Assembly: GCF_900215465.1 (NCBI RefSeq) | Contig: NZ_OBEH01000005.1 | Location: forward strand, 1 to 64,000 | Reading direction: 5' to 3' | Length of the DNA: 64,000 nt | Origin: Flagellimonas pacifica | Lineage (GTDB): Bacteria; Bacteroidota; Bacteroidia; Flavobacteriales; Flavobacteriaceae | Shown: positions 52,605-59,453 of the stretch, piece after piece | How positions within the stretch are numbered: position 1 is the stretch's first letter | Layout of the letters: each line of letters opens with the position of its first letter | Made by a program: the position numbers and the translations under genes | Notes under the pieces: generated by a model | Databases searched by the model: none | What the model was told of the DNA's origin: nothing | Seen by the model: only the letters and a program-made list of their open reading frames with translations

Positions 52605-52953
52605 GTTCGGAATCTTTAAAAAAAGGACATATCAGATAGATTTCTCAGAAGACAACAAAGAACAATTTACAACCTTGTTGACAGAGATTCACGAAATTCT
52701 TCGTGATTCAGCTTATTCGGCCCAGGCGAATTGGATGATGCAAATTCTATCAACCGTTGACAAAGAAGATCAGGAAGGGTTTAAAAGTAAAGTGATTTCT
52801 GCCGAACTTCTTGGTGGAGCAGGTTCTGTGGTGGATGTTTACCTAGATGATGAAGAAAGCCGAAATAGACTAGGATATCTTATGAATACATTTTTAAGGC
52901 TTGTTATAAAATCCGGTTTAAATCATAGGGCGGTTAAATCCAGGATTTATTAA
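52603..52953 (+). CDS. Small hypothetical protein
   Basis: 116 aa, cytoplasmic. Sequence such as MFGIFKKRTYQIDFSEDNKEQF and ELLGGAGSVVDVYLDDEE suggests an alpha/beta protein of the kind often found among immunity proteins; not assigned. Starts on repeat copy 7. Confidence 0.6.
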   Translation: MFGIFKKRTYQIDFSEDNKEQFTTLLTEIHEILRDSAYSAQANWMMQILSTVDKEDQEGFKSKVISAELLGGAGSVVDVYLDDEESRNRLGYLMNTFLRLVIKSGLNHRAVKSRIY

Positions 52954-52959
52954 CCATTG

Positions 52960-52975
52960 AGTTCAAATAAACGAT
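52960..52975 (+). repeat. Array repeat copy 8
   Basis: AGTTCAAATAAACGAT; 15 bp before the next ATG. Confidence 0.7.
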
Positions 52976-52990
52976 TATCATAAATAGTAA

Positions 52991-53281
52991 ATGAAAAAGT
53001 GCCTAGTCCAGTTAATTTTACTCTTAGGAATATTAAGTTGCTCTCCACATCTTAAGGTGATAAATCTTGATGTGAAAGAAGATCAGCTTTATATACAAGA
53101 CAGAAAAGTCGATATAGAAGATTTCGCATATGAGGTAAAAAGATTAACCCGCGGTTTGTCAAAGAAAAATTTAAGTGACATTACCTTCTCTTTAACATTG
53201 GATGGAAATTCTAAAATTGGAATAGTGACAGATCTGAAAACTAAAATTGAAAATTGGAAAGATTCGGTAAAGAAGGAATAA
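52991..53281 (+). CDS. Small hypothetical lipoprotein
   Basis: 96 aa with a lipoprotein signal (LLLGILSCSPH). Short mature part, no motif. Could face the periplasm as a small accessory or immunity protein; unknown. Confidence 0.62.
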   Translation: MKKCLVQLILLLGILSCSPHLKVINLDVKEDQLYIQDRKVDIEDFAYEVKRLTRGLSKKNLSDITFSLTLDGNSKIGIVTDLKTKIENWKDSVKKE

Positions 53282-53293
53282 TTTCACTTTCAG

Positions 53294-53310
53294 AAGTTCA
53301 ATAAAACGAT
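53294..53310 (+). repeat. Array repeat copy 9
   Basis: AAGTTCAATAAAACGAT; ends in the ATG of the next gene. Confidence 0.7.
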
Positions 53311-53611
53311 GATACTAGAAATAGCAGTGTTAGAAGTGAAGCAGGGGTTAGAAGAACGATTTGAGGTCGACTTCAAAATTGCAAGTAGATATATTTCTTC
53401 AATTGAAGGGTATCTGAAACACAGCTTGCAAAAATGTGTTGAACAAAAAAACAAGTATGTTTTACTTGTAGAATGGCAAACATTGGAGAACCATACAATT
53501 GATTTTAGAGAATCACGGGAATACCTAGAATGGAAAAAGTTATTACATCATTATTATGACCCATTTCCAGTGGTAGAACACTTTGAAAAAGTATATGAAA
53601 ATAAAAGCTAA
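53309..53611 (+). CDS. Antibiotic biosynthesis monooxygenase (ABM) domain protein
   Basis: 100 aa, ferredoxin-like dimeric alpha/beta barrel type: EIAVLEVKQGLEERFEVDF, SIEGYLKHSLQKCVEQKNKYVLLVEWQTLENH, FRESREYLEWK. ABM proteins are small monooxygenases or detoxifying enzymes; no cofactor residues can be seen. Last intact gene of the array, starting on repeat copy 9. Confidence 0.72.
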   Translation: MILEIAVLEVKQGLEERFEVDFKIASRYISSIEGYLKHSLQKCVEQKNKYVLLVEWQTLENHTIDFRESREYLEWKKLLHHYYDPFPVVEHFEKVYENKS

Positions 53612-53629
53612 TACTTCCTAGATAGAATT

Positions 53630-53647
53630 AAAGTTCATTAAAACGAT
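53630..53647 (+). repeat. Array repeat copy 10
   Basis: AAAGTTCATTAAAACGAT; followed with no gap by an integrase gene remnant instead of an intact gene. Confidence 0.65.
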
Positions 53648-53767
53648 CCGATACAAATGTAAAAGTTACCGTTAATTCAAAACGCTCCGAATTCAGCCTA
53701 AGACGCTCTGTAGATGAACAAAGCTGGGATTCCCATGGTGGGCGGCTAAGAGGCCATATTTTTTGAG
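53648..53767 (+). pseudogene. Remnant of an element 2-type integrase gene
   Basis: The translation SDTNVKVTVNSKRSEFSLRRSVDEQSWDSHGGRLRG matches residues ~13-58 of the integrase at 38788 with an internal deletion of about ten residues, and runs into a stop (TGA) after RGHIF. The last ~40 bp are nearly identical at DNA level to the intact gene. It is the same family, same orientation, and has lost its start and the catalytic part. Confidence 0.8.
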
Positions 53768-53860
53768 GTTAAATCACATTTTGACCGCTTGTTTCCATAA
53801 TCAATTCTTTTTCAGAGCGTTGGTTGAAATTGCTTATTTTTAAAAGGAAAACCGACCTCA

Positions 53861-55723
53861 ATGAAATCCTCATCGCTCTATATAGTATTCGCACTTCTCA
53901 TGGCATCCATTGCCAATGCCCAATATACCAAAACACTTGATAGCTTACTCAAAGTATACCAAAGTCAAGCAGAAGACACATCCAAAATCGGCACCATTAA
54001 ACTTCTTTTTGACAGTTACTTGAACAATAACCTAAATGAAGCAGAGAAGTACGTTATTGAAGAGCTGGAATTATCACAAAAACTCGATTACAAAAAGGGG
54101 GTGGGAATGGCCTACTTGCATTTTGGGGTATTAGACGAATATCGCTCCCACTTGGATTCGGCCAAAATAGATTACAGCAAAGCCAGAATCATTTTTCGAG
54201 ATATTGAACACCATGGATTGGAAGCGGTAGCCATCAGAAATTTTGCAGGTGTAGAATACAATTTGGGCAACTATGATGAAGCGCTTAAGATTTTAGACGA
54301 GGGTATAGCTACCTTAAACAAGCATAGCAGTGATAGCACAGCATTAATTCCATTTTACCATAATAAAGGGTTGATACACAAATTTAAAGGGAATTACAGA
54401 ATTGCCACACAGCAGGTTATCAAAGAACTGCGGATTCTTGAAAAATTGAACAGGCCTATCCAAAAGGCCGATGCTCTAAATTTGCTGGCAAGCACAGAAA
54501 GCATTCAAGCCAATTACGAGAAAAGTATTGAGTATAACCTAGAAGCTCTAGAAGTATACCGAGAATTCAATGATAAATTCTTCGAAGTCAATGTATTAAA
54601 TGACATTGGTCTCGATTACTATTCGCTTGAAATTTATGAACAGGCTATTGCGTATTTGGGAAAAGCCCTTGAGGTAAACAAGATTATTAAAAATCAAAGT
54701 CTCAAATCTACTGTTCTAACCAATTTGGGAAATGCGTATGCCAAATCGAATCGACCAAGTGAAGCCATAAACTATATCTCTAAAGGAATTGAAACTGCCG
54801 AAAAAATTGGAGCCAAAAACAAAATGGTGGAAGGGTATAATGCCTTGGCGGCGGTACATGCCGGGTTGAACAACAATAATTTGGCAATTTCTTATTATTC
54901 TAAGTCCATTGAACATATTAATAAAGGGGGTTCGAAAGCAAATCTGAGTAATGCTTATAAAGGGAGGTCGGAGCTCTACGCCAGGCTGAGTAACCACAAA
55001 TTGGCCTATGATGATCATTTATACCATAAACAGTTAAGTGATTCTATATATAACAACACCAAATCACAGCAAATAGGGGAACTTAAGACGATATACGAAA
55101 CGGAAAAAAAAGAGCAGCAAATTGCCATACAAGAAAAGGACATCGCCGTTTTGGAGAAAGAAGCTCAAATAAGTTATCAGCAAAAATTACTCTTAGGAGG
55201 TGGATTGGGCCTTGCACTAATTGTACTGGGCCTGGGCTTCTATGGATTTCGTCAAAAGGTTAAAAGAAACAAGCTGGAAAAAGAAAAAGTTGATGCCCAA
55301 TTGGCTTTTAAAAAGAAAGAATTGACCACCCACGCCCTTCATCTTGCAAAAAAGAACGAAGTGCTGGAAAACTTAAAGCAAAGGGTAACGGAGATACAAG
55401 AAAAAGAAACGTCAAGCGATTATCGAGAGCTTATCAGTACCATTACTTTTGACCAACAAGACGATAAACATTGGCAAAGCTTTACCCAATACTTTGAGGC
55501 GGTACATAAAGATTTCTCCAAAAACGCTGCACAGACCTATCCCACCATCTCCAAAAGTGAACTGCGACTCATGGCACTCATTAGAATGAATCTTTCTTCC
55601 AAAGAAATCGCCAATATTTTGAACATTTCCGGTGAGGGCATTAAAAAAGCCCGCCAACGCCTTCGCAAAAAAATGAATCTAGAACGCCAAGATTCTTTGG
55701 AAACCACTATTGCGGCGCTCTAA
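53861..55723 (+). CDS. TPR-containing membrane regulator with LuxR-type HTH
   Basis: 620 aa. Signal peptide (1-20, IANAQ), about eight TPR repeats (~60-370) outside the cytoplasm, coiled coil, one membrane helix (LLLGGGLGLALIVLGLGFYGF, ~443-463), a second coiled coil, and a C-terminal LuxR/GerE helix-turn-helix (ELRLMALIRMNLSSKEIANILNISGEGIKKARQRLRKKM). It is a one-component sensor type common in Flavobacteriia that couples an external TPR domain to DNA binding. The downstream lipoprotein gene is an obvious candidate target or partner. Confidence 0.85.
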   Translation: MKSSSLYIVFALLMASIANAQYTKTLDSLLKVYQSQAEDTSKIGTIKLLFDSYLNNNLNEAEKYVIEELELSQKLDYKKGVGMAYLHFGVLDEYRSHLDSAKIDYSKARIIFRDIEHHGLEAVAIRNFAGVEYNLGNYDEALKILDEGIATLNKHSSDSTALIPFYHNKGLIHKFKGNYRIATQQVIKELRILEKLNRPIQKADALNLLASTESIQANYEKSIEYNLEALEVYREFNDKFFEVNVLNDIGLDYYSLEIYEQAIAYLGKALEVNKIIKNQSLKSTVLTNLGNAYAKSNRPSEAINYISKGIETAEKIGAKNKMVEGYNALAAVHAGLNNNNLAISYYSKSIEHINKGGSKANLSNAYKGRSELYARLSNHKLAYDDHLYHKQLSDSIYNNTKSQQIGELKTIYETEKKEQQIAIQEKDIAVLEKEAQISYQQKLLLGGGLGLALIVLGLGFYGFRQKVKRNKLEKEKVDAQLAFKKKELTTHALHLAKKNEVLENLKQRVTEIQEKETSSDYRELISTITFDQQDDKHWQSFTQYFEAVHKDFSKNAAQTYPTISKSELRLMALIRMNLSSKEIANILNISGEGIKKARQRLRKKMNLERQDSLETTIAAL

Positions 55724-55772
55724 TCACTAGAAGCTACTTCCCATTAACCCAATAAAACAAGGCTTTACGGGC

Positions 55773-55791
55773 TTGTCCCCTTTTTGTCCCC
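55773..55791. repeat. TTGTCCCC direct repeat pair, possible relic of an element end
   Basis: TTGTCCCC occurs twice with an 11-bp period, following GGCTTTACGGGC. The layout (hairpin-like GC motif, then two short direct repeats one helical turn apart) is the same as that of the arm repeats at the element ends at 22477, 38649 and 58308. Confidence 0.4.
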
Positions 55792-55959
55792 ACAGCATTT
55801 TTTTATACTGAAAACCAGCGCTTTAAGTTTGGGATGTCATTGAAAATCAATCTAAGCAATGACAACCGTTTTGTGGTCTTGCTCGGTTAAGGGATCCGGA
55901 CTGTTACCGAGCGAGTCACACAAAATCCAATCAAGTTTAACCCACAAAACAAAAGGATT

Positions 55960-58197
55960 ATGAAAACCAAAAACGCTCTTTTTCAGAAATTAGGTCTTTT
56001 GCTCATACTTGTGTTAACCCTATCATGTGGTAGCGAAGATATTGAAGATGTTGTAATGCCAGACCCCACTGACCCAATTGGGGTAGAACCTTGTGATGAC
56101 CCTTGTGCCAATCCTGACGAATGTCCCGATAAATGCGAAAACCCGGCTACAGGCCTTAACCAAGAATCATTTATGCCAGAGGGAACTGTCACCGAAACGG
56201 ATGATGGTTATATGTTAGAGGGTAAATTGACCATTCCATTGGATTCCATCGGCGAAGTTGTATTCGAAAATGCCGATATCGATGTCTCGTTCAATGATGA
56301 TGGTACATTAAAAGGTTTAACCGGAAATGTTGAAGTACCTCCCTTGGAAAACTTTTTTGAATTCGCACAACCGCTCCAGGCCGATATTGGATTCTACTCA
56401 GGGAAATATCTAAATGAAAACCGCAATTATGAAATTGTTCTCAAGGACGATAGATCGTATTTTGTTTTCAACATACAAGCCAATATTGAGCTTAAAATTG
56501 GAGTCAATGATGATCCCAACGCTACCAAACCACTTTCAATAAGCCCGGGAAGTGCCGGTATAGCCCTTATAATAGATTATACAGATCCAATGTTCTTTTT
56601 CTCTATTGGAGGTGGTATTGCTGGCGGGGATGGAGAAGACAACAACAATAACGGTGGTGATAATAATGGAGGAGATAATGGTAATAGTAGTAATGATGGT
56701 AGATTGTTAGGTGTTAGTTTTGGGGGTTCTTTTGGGGGCAATATCGTTTACGAACCCACCAATCCGGTTGATGATGTGGTAAGCTTTGGAGCCAAAACCG
56801 TGGTCGGTGGTTCCGCCTCTCTCTTCAAAATAGTTGAGATGAGTGGACTCTTGTACGAGAACAAAGGTTTTAGCATTGATGCTGATTTACAAGATCCCTT
56901 GTCCTCTGATATTGGCGTTGGTTATCGCTCTGGTTTCAACGGGAAGATGGACCTAGCACTTGAAATTAATTCGTTCATCTCCTTTGGTTTTCCGATAGCT
57001 TCAGGAAGTGCTGCCGTAGTTGCCGAAGCTTCAACCAATAATGGTATTGAGGCTAGAGCATTTATAAACGGTGAAGTAGACCCGGATCTATCATGGTATC
57101 CCAATTTTATCCCTATTAAACCCGATGGCAGTTTGAGTGCAGATGGTTATGTAAACCAAGATGGAGTTTTTGATATCGGTGTTGAGGGAACCTTTAGTAT
57201 TGAAACACCTAACAACCAACAGGGCATTGAGGGGGCCATGCGTTTTTCAAATCCTGCTTTTGAAATCGGGGGTACATACTTTAAAAACGACAAAGAATGG
57301 TCCGTACAAGCGGCCATAAAAAAGGACGAGAGCGAAGTAGTGGTCAGCGCACCGACGGATTTTGTTTCTGGCTTGGATGTGGAAATATCCCAAAGAATTG
57401 ATTCGACTTTAACCGTTGCCCAAGATGCACTTGCCAACTTGGAAAAAGCTGTCTCTGACTATGAATTTGAGTTGAGTCTCCGAGGGTTACGACAAGTTTT
57501 ACCAGGAGTAATCTCTACAGCTTTACAAACGATAGATGATAAAGTAGCTGAAGGAATAGCAGAAGGACGTAGAAGGGCCGAAGAAGAAGTGTCCAGTAGA
57601 GGCGCTGTATATTGCAGTGATAATATTCCAAGTATTGTCAACGGGATTGTTAAGCCCTACAGAGATGCCTTGATTCGCATGAGAAACGCCGTAAATAACC
57701 AAACCGACAATGACCAAACCAGGGTAGAATTGGAAGCATCGTTAAGGAAATTGGCAAGTTTAGACCGTGTGAACAAAACGGTAACAGCTACCATAACTTG
57801 GGGCTTGCCTATTACTGCATGTGCGGTCCCGTTTACCAGCAACCGCAATGTTACCTTAGATTTTCAGGTATTGACCAATGAACAAGTCAACCAGTTGACT
57901 TTGGCTGCCGATAATGTGAAGTTCATTGCGGAGACCAGTGATATTATGATCAGTGCCCAGGCTATTTTTGATGCTGTGCCAACTCAAGAAATACTTGATC
58001 GTCTTGATCAATTGAAACAAGATATTGCCAATCAAGTAAAATCGTATTCAGATTTTGCAGGGGTTGGATTCATTAAAATTCATAATAGTAATGAATTTAT
58101 CTTCTTTATTGAACAAGGTGGGGAACGAACAAATGTGGCAAGTTTTAATCTTTTTGACCCGAAATCCATTGTCAAAATATTGGTTCCAGATTTATAG
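55960..58197 (+). CDS. Large hypothetical lipoprotein
   Basis: 745 aa with a lipoprotein signal (LILVLTLSCGSEDIED). A Cys-rich stretch follows (CDDPCANPDECPDKCENPATG, ~47-67), then a region of repeated beta segments. A low-complexity Asn/Gly/Asp linker lies near 225-250 (NNNNGGDNNGGDNGNSSN) and a helical, Glu-rich part near 480-560. No enzymatic motif. Probably surface exposed. It follows the TPR-LuxR regulator by 236 bp and is the last gene of element 2. Confidence 0.7.
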   Translation: MKTKNALFQKLGLLLILVLTLSCGSEDIEDVVMPDPTDPIGVEPCDDPCANPDECPDKCENPATGLNQESFMPEGTVTETDDGYMLEGKLTIPLDSIGEVVFENADIDVSFNDDGTLKGLTGNVEVPPLENFFEFAQPLQADIGFYSGKYLNENRNYEIVLKDDRSYFVFNIQANIELKIGVNDDPNATKPLSISPGSAGIALIIDYTDPMFFFSIGGGIAGGDGEDNNNNGGDNNGGDNGNSSNDGRLLGVSFGGSFGGNIVYEPTNPVDDVVSFGAKTVVGGSASLFKIVEMSGLLYENKGFSIDADLQDPLSSDIGVGYRSGFNGKMDLALEINSFISFGFPIASGSAAVVAEASTNNGIEARAFINGEVDPDLSWYPNFIPIKPDGSLSADGYVNQDGVFDIGVEGTFSIETPNNQQGIEGAMRFSNPAFEIGGTYFKNDKEWSVQAAIKKDESEVVVSAPTDFVSGLDVEISQRIDSTLTVAQDALANLEKAVSDYEFELSLRGLRQVLPGVISTALQTIDDKVAEGIAEGRRRAEEEVSSRGAVYCSDNIPSIVNGIVKPYRDALIRMRNAVNNQTDNDQTRVELEASLRKLASLDRVNKTVTATITWGLPITACAVPFTSNRNVTLDFQVLTNEQVNQLTLAADNVKFIAETSDIMISAQAIFDAVPTQEILDRLDQLKQDIANQVKSYSDFAGVGFIKIHNSNEFIFFIEQGGERTNVASFNLFDPKSIVKILVPDL

Positions 58198-58307
58198 GCT
58201 AAAGTTTTTGAATATGCGGAGTCATCCTAAACTAAGTTCGCTTTGTTGTCTGATTGCTCACCAAAATCCAATAAAGACAATTATGGAAATGTTAAACTTT
58301 GTTAAAA

Positions 58308-58326
58308 GGTGAGTCGTGCGGTGAGT
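58308..58326 (+). repeat. Integrase arm-type direct repeat pair, right end of element 2
   Basis: GGTGAGT twice with a 12-bp period, matching GGTGCGT twice with the same period at the left end (38649-38667). Confidence 0.55.
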
Positions 58327-58377
58327 CCAAAAATGCACCCTCTGGCAACCCTTTAATACAAGGCATTTTCAAGAAAA

Positions 58378-58400
58378 GTTCGAGTCCCGTCCAGACCGCA
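58378..58400 (+). repeat. Attachment site copy 3 (right end of element 2)
   Basis: 23 bp identical to the tRNA-Asp 3' end (22404-22426). The shorter match than between copies 1 and 2 suggests that this copy is the native chromosomal right flank or derives from a different crossover point. Confidence 0.88.
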
Positions 58401-58404
58401 AATT

Positions 58405-58446
58405 AAAATCCTAATTGGTTTATATAAAACTAGTTAGGATTTTTTG
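58405..58446 (+). terminator. Terminator behind attachment site 3, likely the original tRNA-Asp terminator
   Basis: AAAATCCTAATT/AGTTAGGATTTT with a short AT-rich loop, followed by T. Before the insertions it would have stood directly behind tRNA-Asp. The hutG gene ends 20 bp further on, in the convergent direction. Confidence 0.7.
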
Positions 58447-58466
58447 TTTTTCAAAGATGTATTCTA

Positions 58467-59453
58467 TTACACTGTTCCATTTGTTGGAAAGAGATTATGG
58501 GCAACATAATGAATCAATGAAGCAGCCAGTTTAGCCGTTTGTCCATCAATGTCGTATTTAGGGTTCATTTCAGCTAGATCCAAACTGATTAACTTTCCTG
58601 AACCGATAATGGCCTTAAGGCATTCCAAAACAATCTGTGGTGTGAATCCCATGGGAGAGGGCGCACTGACCCCTGGCGCATAGGCAGAAGAAAACCCATC
58701 CATATCTATGGTCACATACACTTTATCTACAGTTTTAATGAAAGCATGGATCCAAGTGTTGATTTCGTCCAAAAACTCGATTTGAAAAGTATCTGATAAG
58801 ATAAAATTGACATCCAAATCTTTTGCAGTTTGAAAGAGTGATCTGTCATTGGCATCTTTTCGGATGCCCAAGCAGAGGTAATTAAAATTACTATCCTCTT
58901 TTTGGGATTCCATTGCTATTTGATAAAAAGGTGTGCCTGAATTGTTGTTGTCAGTATTCTTTCGAAGGTCGAAATGCGCATCAAAATTGATTATTCCAAT
59001 CGTTTGTCCTTCTTTTTTTGAATCCAGATAATTTTTAATGCCATGATAATGTCCATACGCAACATCATGCCCTCCACCCAAAACAATGGGGAACTGTTTG
59101 TTATCTAGAAGTGTGGTCACTGCTTTTGAAAGTGCATTTTGAGCTGCTTCCATGTCTTCATTCTTGCAGGTTATGGACCCCGCATCGTATAGTTGAACCG
59201 TACTGGGTAAATGATTGGGCAACTTTCCAAAACTGGTTTTAATGGTTTCCGGGCCTTTTACAGCTCCAATTCTTCCTTGGTTTCGTTTTATACCTTCGTC
59301 ACAAGCATACCCTAACAAGGCAATCGATTTTTTTGGGGGTTCTGGAATTTCTTCCAAGGGAGTGTATTTCACTTTTTCATGAAGATAAAGGCTTTTGTTA
59401 GTGACCCTCCCCTGCCAAATATCCTTTTTGGGTTTGCTGTAATGTTTCATCAT
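58467..59453 (-). CDS. hutG: Formimidoylglutamase
   Basis: 328 aa of the arginase/ureohydrolase family. It hydrolyses N-formimidoyl-glutamate to glutamate and formamide, the last step of histidine degradation. Manganese-binding segments: GGGHDVAYGHY, INFDAHFDLR and TIDMDGFSSAYAPGVSAPSP. Last gene of the hut operon; start overlaps the hutU end by 4 bp (ATGA). Confidence 0.9.
   Translation of the reverse strand: MMKHYSKPKKDIWQGRVTNKSLYLHEKVKYTPLEEIPEPPKKSIALLGYACDEGIKRNQGRIGAVKGPETIKTSFGKLPNHLPSTVQLYDAGSITCKNEDMEAAQNALSKAVTTLLDNKQFPIVLGGGHDVAYGHYHGIKNYLDSKKEGQTIGIINFDAHFDLRKNTDNNNSGTPFYQIAMESQKEDSNFNYLCLGIRKDANDRSLFQTAKDLDVNFILSDTFQIEFLDEINTWIHAFIKTVDKVYVTIDMDGFSSAYAPGVSAPSPMGFTPQIVLECLKAIIGSGKLISLDLAEMNPKYDIDGQTAKLAASLIHYVAHNLFPTNGTV

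Larger units (their letters stand above)
38505..58400. mobile_element. Integrative element 2 (genomic island) in tandem behind element 1
   Basis: It is bounded by the tRNA-derived repeats at 38505 and 58378, with a tyrosine integrase pointing inward from the left junction and matching arm repeats at both ends. It lacks mobilization genes. Cargo: an ABC pair, two Fic proteins, a serine recombinase with a nuclease-NTPase, a repeat-punctuated array of small genes, a TPR-LuxR regulator and a large lipoprotein. An integrase remnant at 53.6 kb shows that it is composite. Confidence 0.78.

Noticed and set aside
47128-53647. CRISPR array suggested by ten short repeats
   Set aside because: The repeats are separated by whole genes of 270-1500 bp, not by spacers of uniform length, and no cas gene is present.
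53630-53860. Integrase remnant as a short functional gene
   Set aside because: It lacks a start, has an internal deletion relative to the intact copy and ends after ~40 codons.
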